Below are positions 28,768 to 37,532 of a stretch of DNA of 64,000 bases, in pieces. Each line of letters opens with the position of its first letter. The first letter of the stretch is position 1. The stretch is from Acinetobacter variabilis (lineage in GTDB: Bacteria; Pseudomonadota; Gammaproteobacteria; Pseudomonadales; Moraxellaceae): assembly GCF_000369625.1 (NCBI RefSeq), contig NZ_KB850111.1, positions 128,038 to 192,037 of the forward strand, read 5' to 3'. Made by a program: the position numbers and the translations under genes. Under the pieces are notes generated by a model. That model saw nothing but the letters and a program-made list of their open reading frames with translations, made no database searches and was not told the DNA's origin.

Positions 28768-29099
28768 TCCGCATTGATGAAATCTGGCTTTCTACCCAAC
28801 CTCTGGATATGCGAGCAGGGATGGATACTATCATGGCTCAGGTGGTGAGAGCCTTTGGCTACATCAAACCGCATTGTGCTTACCTGTTCTGTAATAAACG
28901 TGGCCATCGCATGAAAGTGCTGGTACATGATGGACTGGGCATCTGGCTGTGTGCCCGGCGGCTGGAACAGGGAAAATTCCACTGGGCGCAGGTTCACCAG
29001 GGTGAAAGCATGGCGATCAGTCCGGAACAGTTACATGCACTGATCCAGGGTTTACCTTGGCAGCGCATTGGACGACAGCAGGTGGTGACGATGCTCTAA
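28764..29099 (+). CDS. tnpB: IS66 accessory protein TnpB
   Basis: A 111-aa IS66 Orf2-like protein. The start at 28764 overlaps the tnpA stop as ATGA; the frame is open further upstream but the family begins near MIRIDEIWL. Core segments: STQPLDMRAGMDTI, YLFCNKRGHRMKVLVHDGLGIWL and ARRLEQGKFHW. Its biochemical role is unknown, but it is required for transposition in related ISs. Confidence 0.92.
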   Translation: MIRIDEIWLSTQPLDMRAGMDTIMAQVVRAFGYIKPHCAYLFCNKRGHRMKVLVHDGLGIWLCARRLEQGKFHWAQVHQGESMAISPEQLHALIQGLPWQRIGRQQVVTML

Positions 29100-29173
29100 A
29101 CTAGGCTGGTCCATTCTGCTATTCTCCAAACGTTCTATTTCCTCTGCGTCATGACCTCAGGCATACTGCGGTC

Positions 29174-30778
29174 ATGAATACGCTGCCAGACTTAAGCCAA
29201 CTGACCCATGAACAACTGCTGGAATTTACCAGACAGTTGGCAATGCAGCATCAGTCTCTGGCACAATCAAATCAAGAATTAGAAAAATCAAACCAGCAAT
29301 TGGATGCCAAAGTTCAACATCTTTCCATTCTCACGCAAAAATACGAGCATGAGCTCGCACTATTTAAACAGCACAAATTTGGCAGTAAAAACGAACATCT
29401 CACCGCAAAACAAATCCATCTGTGGGACGAAGCGGTTGAAGAGGATATCGCAGCAGTTGATTTGGAACTGGAGCGGCTGAATGCAGATAAAACCGATGCA
29501 GCGACAGAGAAAGCCACAGTCAACAAACCTAAACGTCGACTGCTGCCGGATCATCTACACACCATCCGTATTGAGCATGAACCTGCATCAACCCAATGCA
29601 GTTGTGGCTGCCAGTTACGTCGTATCGGCGAAGATATCAGTGAAAAACTGCATTTCAGACCGGCACAGTTCTATAAGGAACAGCATGTGCGTGGCAAATG
29701 GGTCTGTGATCAGTGTGACACCCTGACTCAGCAAGCGATGCCCGCCTATGTGATTGATAAAGGCATTGCTTCACCTGAACTGCTCAGCCATGTGCTGGTA
29801 TCGAAGTATGCCGATCATTTGCCGCTGTACCGTCAGCGCCTGATCTATCAGCGGGCGGGCATTGATCTGTCCAGATCTACTTTATCTGACTGGATAGGTC
29901 GCTGCGGTGTAGAACTGGAGCCTCTGGCCAATGCCTTAAAAGAGGTGGTGCTGCAACAGCGGGTGATCCATGCCGATGAAACGCCGGTCACCATCATGCG
30001 GATGGGTGATGATGAGAAAAAACCGAAGAAAGGTTATGTCTGGGCCTATGCCACTACACAGTACAATCCAGTTCAAGCGGTGATCTATGACTTTCAGGAT
30101 AGCCGTTCAGGTCAGCATGCAGAAGAGTTCCTGAATGGCTGGCAGGGCCATCTGGTCTGTGATGATTACAGTGGTTATAAAGCACGCTTTAAATCAGGCG
30201 ATGTCATTGAGGTGGGCTGCATGGCGCATGCACGTCGTAAATTCCATGAGCTACATGTGACTGGGAAAAGTCAGATCGCTGAACAGGCATTACTGATGAT
30301 TCAGAAACTGTATGCGATAGAAGCAGAACTCAGGAAAAAGACCGATAGTACAGCAGAACACCGCCGCGAATACCGACAACAGCACAGCCAACCGGTGATG
30401 CAACAACTGTATGAATGGCTCAACCAACATTATCTGACGGTGCCATCGAGTTCTCCAACCGCCAAGGCCATCAATTACAGTCTGAAGCGTTGGCCAGCCT
30501 TAAGCCGCTATCTGGATGATGGCAATCTACCCATTGACAATAACTGGGCAGAGAACTCAATGCGTCCCTGGGCATTGGGCCGTAAGAACTGGTTGTTTGC
30601 AGGTTCGCTGCGCAGTGGACAGCGAGCGGCAAATATCATGACTTTAATCCAGTCAGCAAAGCTGAATGGGTTGGATCCGTATGCCTATCTCAGTGATGTG
30701 CTGAAAAGGCTGCCGACGCATAAAGCGACCCAAATAGAAGAATTACTACCACATCGCTGGAAATCCAACTCAAATTAA
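29174..30778 (+). CDS. tnpC: IS66 transposase TnpC
   Basis: A DDE transposase of 534 aa. The N-terminal leucine-zipper coiled coil (about residues 10-65) has repeated QSNQELEKSNQQLD-type heptads. A zinc-finger-like segment follows (STQCSCGCQL and WVCDQCD). The catalytic core has Asp in HADETPV, Asp in LVCDDYSGYKARF and Glu in NNWAENSMRPW. Full length and apparently functional. Confidence 0.95.
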   Translation: MNTLPDLSQLTHEQLLEFTRQLAMQHQSLAQSNQELEKSNQQLDAKVQHLSILTQKYEHELALFKQHKFGSKNEHLTAKQIHLWDEAVEEDIAAVDLELERLNADKTDAATEKATVNKPKRRLLPDHLHTIRIEHEPASTQCSCGCQLRRIGEDISEKLHFRPAQFYKEQHVRGKWVCDQCDTLTQQAMPAYVIDKGIASPELLSHVLVSKYADHLPLYRQRLIYQRAGIDLSRSTLSDWIGRCGVELEPLANALKEVVLQQRVIHADETPVTIMRMGDDEKKPKKGYVWAYATTQYNPVQAVIYDFQDSRSGQHAEEFLNGWQGHLVCDDYSGYKARFKSGDVIEVGCMAHARRKFHELHVTGKSQIAEQALLMIQKLYAIEAELRKKTDSTAEHRREYRQQHSQPVMQQLYEWLNQHYLTVPSSSPTAKAINYSLKRWPALSRYLDDGNLPIDNNWAENSMRPWALGRKNWLFAGSLRSGQRAANIMTLIQSAKLNGLDPYAYLSDVLKRLPTHKATQIEELLPHRWKSNSN

Positions 30779-30809
30779 AAAATAGGCATGGGGTTCAGCG
30801 GACGCTTAC

Positions 30810-30817
30810 AAATGAAG
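30810..30817 (+). repeat. IS66 target-site duplication, right copy
   Basis: Exact repeat of AAATGAAG from 28290-28297. Confidence 0.95.
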
Positions 30818-31026
30818 TTATCTATTGGTTTAATCAATACCAAGATATAAAGCTTTCTTTTGAAAATACAAATAATCAGTTAAAAAAACTAAAAGAATCG
30901 AATGATTACTATAGAGAGATGTATGAAAAGCATAAAAAGCAAGTTGTTTTAGCTGAGTTAGAAATCAACCGCTTAAAAGAACTGTTAGACACTAAAGGTA
31001 TTAACTCAGAACTACTTAAACATTAG
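30818..31026 (+). pseudogene. 3' part of small HTH gene (Srap/TnpC-like)
   Basis: The C-terminal 69 codons of the gene cut by IS66. After EVIYWFNQYQDIKLSF the sequence becomes a coiled coil (NNQLKKLKESNDYYREMYEK, then VVLAELEINRLKELLD) and ends at TAG 31024-31026. A coiled-coil tail after an N-terminal HTH matches TnpC-type proteins. It has no start codon of its own. Confidence 0.8.
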
Positions 31027-31030
31027 TTTT

Positions 31031-31090
31031 AAAAAGAGGTCTCTATTTGGATAGATGGCTTTAAATCCTCATCAAGTAAAGCCCTCTTTT
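31031..31090. terminator. bidirectional terminator between recombinase module and cargo
   Basis: Nested inverted repeats AAAGAGG/CCTCTTT and GGCTTTA/TAAAGCC lie between the converging srap-like gene and the element-borne thyA, with A and T tracts outside. Confidence 0.65.
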
Positions 31091-31105
31091 ATACAAAAGG
31101 TCTAC

Positions 31106-31957
31106 TTATACTGAGAATGGATAAGCAATTGCATCATGATATTGATAACCTTCAACTTCAAAATCATCTAATGTCACCCATGTTTCAATATCTTCAAGAG
31201 TCTTAATATTAGGATTGATATGAAGTTTTGGCGCTGGATAAGGTTCACGTTTAAGTTGAACATCACGCATAAGCTCTAACTGATCCTCATAAATATGTGC
31301 ATTCACAATTTTATGATAAGCCTTTCCTGCTTTATGCCCTGTAATTTGGGCCATGAGGGCTAATAATGTGAAGACTTGAATTTGGTTAAAATTTTGACCC
31401 AATGGAACATCACATGAACGTTGTGATGATGTTAAATAAAGTGTATCTGCAACCAAAGAGAAGGTATGAGTATGCATACAAGGTCGTAAGCATCCCATTT
31501 CAAACTCGCCCGGATTATAGAAAGTCAAAATTTCACCACGATCATCAGTACCGTTTCTTAAGTCGTCGTAAATCTTACGAAGCTGGTCAAACTCTTTACC
31601 TTCAGAATTACGCCAATGGCGCCCTTGGACTCCATATACTCGCCCCATATCATCTTCACCTTTACGATGAGGGTTAGCTAACCAGACTCCATTTTCGTTA
31701 GCATTTGCATTCCAAGTATTACAGCCAATAGCCCTAAACTGAGCAGCATTATCATAACCACGTAGGTACCCTAATAATTCTGCAATTGCTGCTTTCCAAT
31801 AACTTTTTCGAGTCGTAACCAAGGGAAATTCATTTGCCCCTACGTTGTACTCTAAATCAGCATTAATAACGGTTAAACAACGCTTTCCAGTTCGTTTATT
31901 TTCAACCCATACACCTTCATCAACTATGCGTTGACACAAATCTAGATACTGCTTCAT
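31106..31957 (-). CDS. thyA: element-borne thymidylate synthase, Vibrio type
   Basis: A complete 283-aa ThyA that supplies dTMP. The N-terminus ([15 protein letters not shown]), the [14 protein letters not shown] segment with the nucleophile Cys, [17 protein letters not shown], and [15 protein letters not shown] with the dUMP contacts are all present. It is far from the native 280-aa enzyme and reads like the 283-aa form I recall from Vibrio cholerae and Shewanella, which implies transfer. It is the only intact thyA in the window and should relieve the thymine requirement caused by the element. It is transcribed towards the recombinases. Confidence 0.95.
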   Translation of the reverse strand: MKQYLDLCQRIVDEGVWVENKRTGKRCLTVINADLEYNVGANEFPLVTTRKSYWKAAIAELLGYLRGYDNAAQFRAIGCNTWNANANENGVWLANPHRKGEDDMGRVYGVQGRHWRNSEGKEFDQLRKIYDDLRNGTDDRGEILTFYNPGEFEMGCLRPCMHTHTFSLVADTLYLTSSQRSCDVPLGQNFNQIQVFTLLALMAQITGHKAGKAYHKIVNAHIYEDQLELMRDVQLKREPYPAPKLHINPNIKTLEDIETWVTLDDFEVEGYQYHDAIAYPFSV

Positions 31958-32212
31958 TTAACCACCTTAATTTCACTTCCCTCTTAATAGGTCATCTATA
32001 CCCATGAAATTATTAGATTAAGCTAGATTAATTCACTTTCGCTTCAAATCTTAAAAATTCAGGACTACAAATTATTCTATTACGAGGCTCTTTCTATTAT
32101 AGAGTTTCTTCATCTAGTTCTACAAACTTGTTTCAATAGGGGTAAAATTCAATGCATGTACTTTTGGGTAACTCCAAATCAAGATATATTACTAACAATT
32201 AGTTTGGCTTTA
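31958..32212. other. promoter region of element thyA
   Basis: About 255 bp between the end of the Detocs-like operon and the element thyA. No ORF; AT-rich. It should contain the thyA promoter on the minus strand. Confidence 0.5.
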
Positions 32213-32234
32213 AAAAGCTCATAAATGAGCTTTT
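32213..32234 (-). terminator. terminator of defence operon
   Basis: AAAAGCTCAT/ATGAGCTTTT stem with a 2-nt loop abuts the dtcC stop; on the minus strand it ends in T residues. Confidence 0.75.
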
Positions 32235-33429
32235 ATTTATTAAAAAACTTTTCTATAAGCCTCAGAGCGACACTAGCACTCATAAAGCTACAATAGTTGT
32301 GAAAATCATCATCTTTTGCTCTATCGGCTAAATCAGAAACAGATTTAATGCAAATAGCTTTCGTCGTTTGTCCATAGTGATTAGCGCAACTGTAATAAAG
32401 ACCATAACATTCCATGTCTATAGCAGCCATTTTTCTGTGCTGACCTCTGAATACTTTTTGTATATCAGCAGAAGCAACAACTGAACTCCCAGAAACCATA
32501 GGCGCAGATACTAATTTAGGGTGATTCTGAGGTCTAAATTCCTTGTAATTTTCGTAGAAGGAACGCATTTCGCTATCAATTGTCTTAGCTATAGCAACTA
32601 ATTCATAATCTGCCTCTTTGGCATCAGATGCAGATTGTAATGCCCCATCTTCTGTCCATTTTCCTGCTTGCCAATCCCAACTCTTATCAGCTACAACAAC
32701 ATCACCTACTGAAACTGCATCTGCAAACCCACCACATATACCAGTCATGATTAACACTCTCGGTTTGAAGCTTTTTAACACAACTTCCGTTGAATGTGTC
32801 GCTGCAATTGGTCCCATTTGATTGAGATGGGCACATGCAATTTTTAATGTTTTACCACTAACTAAATTCAATTGCCCTGTTTTATAGTTGATGTTTGATC
32901 CGAGTAGCTTTTCCTCTGAGAGACTAAGTGGCCAATTTTTATAAACAGCCTCTAATTCAGGTTTTCTTAGAGCATTTAAAATCACTACATCATAATTAAA
33001 TGATGTATTCTCACTCTCCGTTCTTAATACTCGTTGCACAAACTGTTGAAGAGCATTTTTCCACTGCTCCTGATCTGGTGAGACGTGCAACACACTTGTA
33101 ACTAACTCTCTAAACTGATCATCAACAGCATTAAGTGTTTCTTGACATGCTGTAACACCTAGAATATGTGTAGGAGTTGGAAAAACTCGATCTTCAACTA
33201 TTTGTCTAAGCAGGTTAATGCTGCTATCAGCAGATGGTTTTGCCCCCCCTCGCGCTGGCAATAATACATCTATGAGCATTAAATCAAATTTATATTGATT
33301 TAATTTTCTACTTGCATCTGCAGCGTCTTTAGCAATCAATAAATCATTTTCATCTATTCCTTGCCCAATCAAAAATCGTCTAAGTTGATTAATTTTTAAG
33401 TCACAATCATCTATAAGTAGTACATGCAT
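32233..33429 (-). CDS. dtcC: receiver-PNP fusion, Detocs effector DtcC-like
   Basis: A 398-aa two-domain protein. Residues 1-130 form a response-regulator receiver (LLIDDCDLK acidic pair; phosphoacceptor Asp in LMLIDVLLPA; Thr in GVTACQE). Residues about 148-398 form a nucleoside-phosphorylase fold (MTGICGGFADAVSVGDVVVAD; AIDMECYGLYYS; KSVSDLAD with the likely catalytic Asp). This architecture, third in a sensor-receiver-effector operon, matches DtcC of Detocs. There, phosphorylation unleashes an ATP-cleaving nucleosidase that starves phage-infected cells. The start overlaps the dtcB stop as TAATG. The domain looks intact; ATP as substrate is inferred from the family. Confidence 0.85.
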   Translation of the reverse strand: MHVLLIDDCDLKINQLRRFLIGQGIDENDLLIAKDAADASRKLNQYKFDLMLIDVLLPARGGAKPSADSSINLLRQIVEDRVFPTPTHILGVTACQETLNAVDDQFRELVTSVLHVSPDQEQWKNALQQFVQRVLRTESENTSFNYDVVILNALRKPELEAVYKNWPLSLSEEKLLGSNINYKTGQLNLVSGKTLKIACAHLNQMGPIAATHSTEVVLKSFKPRVLIMTGICGGFADAVSVGDVVVADKSWDWQAGKWTEDGALQSASDAKEADYELVAIAKTIDSEMRSFYENYKEFRPQNHPKLVSAPMVSGSSVVASADIQKVFRGQHRKMAAIDMECYGLYYSCANHYGQTTKAICIKSVSDLADRAKDDDFHNYCSFMSASVALRLIEKFFNK

Positions 33430-33917
33430 TATTTTTTAGCTACCAAATTAATTTTTTCTAAAACTTCAACCAAAGCAGTTTGCCATGGTCCATATTGTCC
33501 AGTGTAATGAATAACCCCTAAAAATCGTTGATCTAGCTCCTGTTCCAATATTTCTTGCAATCCTCTAGGATCACGTTTTTCTTTGATTTGAGGTAACGTG
33601 AATTCTTCATATTGAGTAAGAACAACACTATATGTATCTTCAGTTTCACTATCAATAAATCTCAAAACGTCTGCTCCACCAAAACCTAGTGGCCGACCTC
33701 CGCCCAATCGGTCTTTAGCGATATCAAATGTCGGAATTGACATATCTACTACAGCGAGCACAATTTCCCTATTCGATATTTCAGTAATTGCACTCGATAA
33801 AGATTCAACCGTTATTATCTGGACATCTGGACTTAATATCGATCTAAGAAATGATAGAATCGAGTTTAATTTTGGCTTATCGTCTTCAATAACTAGTACG
33901 TTTTTTTCATTATACAT
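33429..33917 (-). CDS. dtcB: stand-alone receiver protein, DtcB-like
   Basis: A receiver-domain protein of 162 aa from ATG 33917 (MYNEKNVLVIEDDKPK). I prefer this start because it overlaps the dtcA stop in the typical coupled way; a TTG at 33944 would add nine residues. It has the acidic pair (IEDD), the probable phosphoacceptor Asp in LAVVDMSIPTFD and the Thr switch in SVVLTQYEE, with no output domain. In Detocs, DtcB is thought to drain phosphate from the kinase so that the effector is not fired by accident. Expected position and size for that role. Confidence 0.82.
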   Translation of the reverse strand: MYNEKNVLVIEDDKPKLNSILSFLRSILSPDVQIITVESLSSAITEISNREIVLAVVDMSIPTFDIAKDRLGGGRPLGFGGADVLRFIDSETEDTYSVVLTQYEEFTLPQIKEKRDPRGLQEILEQELDQRFLGVIHYTGQYGPWQTALVEVLEKINLVAKK

Positions 33918-36276
33918 GAGCTTCGAAACGTCCTTCACGTTCAAAAAGTTGAATTGTTATCTGCACAAACCATCGCGAATTTTTTAAGCCAAAATCAAAA
34001 GGATTTGGACACTGTGTTTTTTTCACAGATCTGACAATTCTACGAAGTTTAGGAAAACCAGAACCTCCCTCCTTACTGACTAAGTGAATAGGCAAGGTAT
34101 TAGCAATGTATTTCTCTTTTAAACGATCAATTTCACTCTGTGTTAATTCACGTAATTTATCCTCCGATAAATCACTATAGACTATTAAAGTTAACAGCTT
34201 ATTTGAATCATTAAATTCAGTTTCAATGTCGATATTTTTCAAATCTGATCCGAGACCTGAATGCTTCCAAGCATTTTCAAAGATCACAAATAGACAATCT
34301 GTTATAACGGCTAGAGCTGTAGTTGTCAGAGAAATTTTAATAGTATCTTGATGGTGGAAATTTGCATCCAACGCTCTGTAAACATTTTGTGTTGCTGCTT
34401 GTGCAATATTAATAGCATCAGGTAACTGAAAATCTTCATCATCAGCATGATTCGGTAATCGGAACCAATCTGAAACAACATCGCATTGCGTCTGAGTATC
34501 AGTTGAAATCCGCTGAAGCATCGTTATCAGTGGCAATAAATCAGATCCAATGTTCAAACTTCTAAATTTAGAAATCAATCCATCAAATTCATTTTTAATT
34601 TTCTCTTTAAAATCATTGGTAATATACAAATTAATATCTTTTAGCCCTAAATCAACTAAAGATTTCCAAAACAAAAAGTAACAACTAGCAAGGAAGGCTG
34701 AGAATGATAAATTTGTTTCATCAAAATCATCCAACATACCCGTAATCACTTTCAAAAATTCCTTGTTAAACCAATATTTAAATGCTCCACGGGGTTTTTC
34801 TTTAGAATTAATTTGAACAAAATCATTTACTAACTCATCTACTAAAAATTTCACTTTTTTAGAGAAATCCTCAAGAATAGCTAAAATTTCCTCTAGAGTT
34901 AGATGATTAAATTCTAAACTGTCAGACCATTCATTAACGAACTCACGCTTAGATATATCACCTGAAAAATATAGCAGTCTTTTTTCTTCCAAAGGTCCAA
35001 GAATAGTACCCCTTAAACTACCATGTCTAATTCTTAAGCTTAGATAACAATCTAATCCATCTGTAGGATCAGTTAAAAAACGTTTATATAATCGATCAAT
35101 AATATCTATTAACATTGCAGATGAAATACTTGGCTGACCATCCGATACATCTTGAAGTAATTGAAGATGCTTAGCATCCACTGAGAATTGACTGACAATA
35201 TCATCTATAAAACGTGTACCAGAAGACGAGCTTTTCGTAGCAATCCAACGATTAAAATCAGTTAAAATTTCTGATTCTGCCCATCTATTGATTGCTGATT
35301 CATTAACAAAAACCCTTGTTTGATTAATTGTTTTTAAACCTTTTTGCAACGTCTGATCAAAGGTCAAATCTTTAATTTCATCAGTATATTTTGTAGCATT
35401 CTTTTTATCATTATCCCACTGTAGTAATAGTTGCAGAACCTCAATACGTTCTTGTCTAATTTTTTCTGTCGTATCTAAATCATCACAGAGTGAAAGATTT
35501 TCATCTACCCATACATTAAGGAAAAAGTGGATAATTATTTTCTTAAGATCTTCATTATTATAAAATAATTCATTAATATTCTCTCTAATACCATTAACAA
35601 TTATAGAGCGACAAGCCATTTTACATATATATGCGATACCTTCATTATCCGTAAGCTGATATGTATAATGTGCAATTAGGCCAACTTTCAAAAAATCTAA
35701 ATTTTTAAAAAATTTCCATTTTCTATTATCAAATATATCAGAAACCTTAAATTCATTTATGATACGAGGTGAATCAATCACCCATTCATTAATTAAATCA
35801 ATTGCTTCAATTACTTGATTTTTTTCATTAAATATTGCCAACCTAAACTTAGCAACCTCTCTTGACCAAAAGCCACCAAAACTATCCAACTCATTTAATA
35901 AAATGTCCAATAATTCATATTGTGCCTTCGAAAATAAATAATCTGCTAACCATAGAAAAATGACATTTCTACTAACTTTATTATCTAGTTTACCTTCTAC
36001 AAACCCAAGCACACTCTCGACTATTTCATTGTTTTCTTTAGAAAAATATTCTTTCAAAAGTTTTATACCAACATCAAAAGAGAATGTTGTTATATCTTCC
36101 AAAGTGAAATTACTACTGAATATGAAATGGTTAGGGCTTTGATTATACCCAATGTCATTAGACACAAAATGTACAGTTGAATTAAGTACAACTTGGCCTA
36201 TATCTAAGTTTTTATAATTAACTGCAATCTTAAATAAATTATCAATCTCATCTTGAGCACCATTACCTTGATATAC
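33910..36276 (-). pseudogene. dtcA: C-terminal two-thirds of sensor ATPase DtcA, cut by IS3
   Basis: Open frame of 788 codons left of the IS3 insertion. Its end carries a GHKL/histidine-kinase-type ATPase: N box FENAWKHSG at 36165-relative residue about 635, and a glycine-rich lid KEGGSGFPKLRRIVR near the C-terminus. I see no canonical H box, so the phosphorylated His is not assigned. The middle is helical, without membrane spans. A GTG at 36165 could start a 751-aa product, but the codons upstream stay open into the IS. Joined to 37533-38567 it gives about 1,133 codons. As the sensor of Detocs it would detect infection and phosphorylate DtcB and DtcC. Confidence 0.8.
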
Positions 36277-36278
36277 GC
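36277..36278. repeat. putative 2-bp duplication (GC) at IS3 insertion, left copy
   Basis: GC flanks the IS on the left and again at 37533-37534. Deleting the IS and one GC restores a single dtcA frame reading QGDVCVYQGNGAQDE. Confidence 0.6.
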
Positions 36279-36310
36279 TGAATTATCAGGAGACTTTCCC
36301 TTGGGAGATT

Positions 36311-37165
36311 TTAGGCAGCCAACTTATAAAAGTCTTCGGCCATTTGATTTGGTGTCTTAAAACCCAAACCCTTTTGAATTCTTCGATGATTATAAAATAA
36401 CTCAATGTATTTTATAATATCTGCTTTGGCTTCTTCTCTGGTTTGATAGTTGTAATGATGCACTAACTCATTTTTCAGTATTCCCCAAAAGCTTTCAATC
36501 GGTGCATTATCGTAACAGTCTCCGCGCTTGCTCATTGAACCTTGAAAACCATATTGCTCAAGTATATTTCGATATTCATGGCTGCAATATTGACTTCCTC
36601 TGTCTGAATGCACAATCAGTTCTTTGGTTGGTTTTTGATTGTGAATAGCCATATTTAGCGCATTACAAACAAGCTGTGTTGTCATGCGCTCATTTAAGCT
36701 ATAGCCAACCACTTGCTTCGTGTAAAGGTCTTTTACCGCTGCTAAGTACAGCCATCCTTCAACAGTCCATATGTACGTAATATCACTTGACCATGCTTGA
36801 TTTGGTCTAGTCATTGAGAATTGTTGCTCCAGCAGGTTTTCATAGATCGCTCGATTATGGTCACTATTCGTAGTCCTTTTAAAACGCTTGTGTCGCTTAC
36901 AATACAGGTGGTTCAGCGCTTTTATCTGACGTACAGCGTACATACTCATTTTTATGCCCTGAGCTTGTAAGTATTTGGTTAATCGAATATAACCATAGCT
37001 CTGCCTTGTCTCCTCATGGGCTATTTTCACCAATATCGTCTGTTGATTTCGTTGAATCGTTCTTTTGCTCACGCCTCTCTTGAGCCAATCATAAAAACAT
37101 GAAACTGAAACATGAAGTAATCGAGCCATTAAGGTAATTGGAAATGAATATCTTTTTTGTTTCAT
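36311..37165 (-). CDS. IS3-family transposase OrfB (integrase core)
   Basis: A 284-aa DDE integrase-core protein (rve domain). Catalytic residues: Asp in SSDITYIWT, Asp in VHSDRGSQYCS and Glu in APIESFWGILKNEL. The N-terminal HTH_21 segment is SYGYIRLTKYLQAQGI. It lies in the -1 frame relative to orfA, and the frame is open back to the slippery site, so an OrfAB fusion transposase of about 390 aa is expected. Confidence 0.95.
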   Translation of the reverse strand: MKQKRYSFPITLMARLLHVSVSCFYDWLKRGVSKRTIQRNQQTILVKIAHEETRQSYGYIRLTKYLQAQGIKMSMYAVRQIKALNHLYCKRHKRFKRTTNSDHNRAIYENLLEQQFSMTRPNQAWSSDITYIWTVEGWLYLAAVKDLYTKQVVGYSLNERMTTQLVCNALNMAIHNQKPTKELIVHSDRGSQYCSHEYRNILEQYGFQGSMSKRGDCYDNAPIESFWGILKNELVHHYNYQTREEAKADIIKYIELFYNHRRIQKGLGFKTPNQMAEDFYKLAA

Positions 37166-37176
37166 ATAGGCGTACC

Positions 37177-37476
37177 TTACTGACTTTCTTTGGCAAAGTA
37201 CGCTGCTGCCTTTTTTAAAAATTCACGTTCCATTTCAGCTATTTTGAGCTGTTGTTTGAGTTTTTTATTTTCTTCGAGTAGAGCGTTTAGATCAGGTGAA
37301 TACTGTTTTGTACCTGCTAAAGTTCCAGCCTTTGCTTTGGTATTCCAATTTGAAAGAGTTTGCATTGAAATGCTAAGTTGTCTAGCTGTTTCCGAGACAT
37401 TGCCTTGATTGGCTTCAATTAATTTGATGGCTTCAGCTTTAAATTCTGTGGTGTAAGTCTTGTATTTCTTGCTCAT
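37177..37476 (-). CDS. IS3-family OrfA
   Basis: A 99-aa protein with an N-terminal HTH (TYTTEFKAEAIKLIEANQG to SISMQTLSNWNTKAKAG) and a C-terminal leucine-zipper coiled coil (LNALLEENKKLKQQLKIAEM). It binds the IS ends and joins OrfB through frameshifting. Confidence 0.95.
   Translation of the reverse strand: MSKKYKTYTTEFKAEAIKLIEANQGNVSETARQLSISMQTLSNWNTKAKAGTLAGTKQYSPDLNALLEENKKLKQQLKIAEMEREFLKKAAAYFAKESQ
37210..37216 (-). promoter_or_regulatory. AAAAAAG slippery heptamer for -1 frameshift
   Basis: A6G in register near the end of orfA (Leu-Lys-Lys codons). A -1 slip leads into an open frame that continues to orfB, the standard IS3 mechanism. Confidence 0.8.
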
Positions 37477-37532
37477 GGTAAACTCCTGATGAGTGTGTTT
37501 AGTTTACCAAGTTAAAACCTCCTGTTTTTTCA

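Larger units (their letters stand above)
28298..30809 (+). mobile_element. IS66-family insertion sequence
   Basis: A complete 2,512-bp IS66-type element. The ends are inverted repeats sharing GTAAGCGTCCGCTGAAC. It carries the three usual genes (tnpA, tnpB, tnpC) and is flanked by a perfect 8-bp duplication, so the insertion is recent. It splits the srap-like gene of the host element. I cannot name the ISfinder type. Confidence 0.95.
36279..37532 (-). mobile_element. IS3-family insertion sequence
   Basis: A 1,254-bp element with TG...CA ends. The terminal inverted repeats are imperfect: TGAATTATCAGGAG at the left and TGAAAAAACAGGAG at the right when read inward. It carries orfA and orfB in the IS3 arrangement with a frameshift signal. 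It is inserted in the same orientation as the host dtcA gene. I cannot name the ISfinder type. Confidence 0.92.

Noticed and set aside
33910..36165. A separate 751-aa ATPase gene starting at GTG 36165
   Set aside because: The frame is open upstream to the IS3 border and joins the 345-codon N-part once the IS and one GC are removed, so I treat it as part of dtcA.
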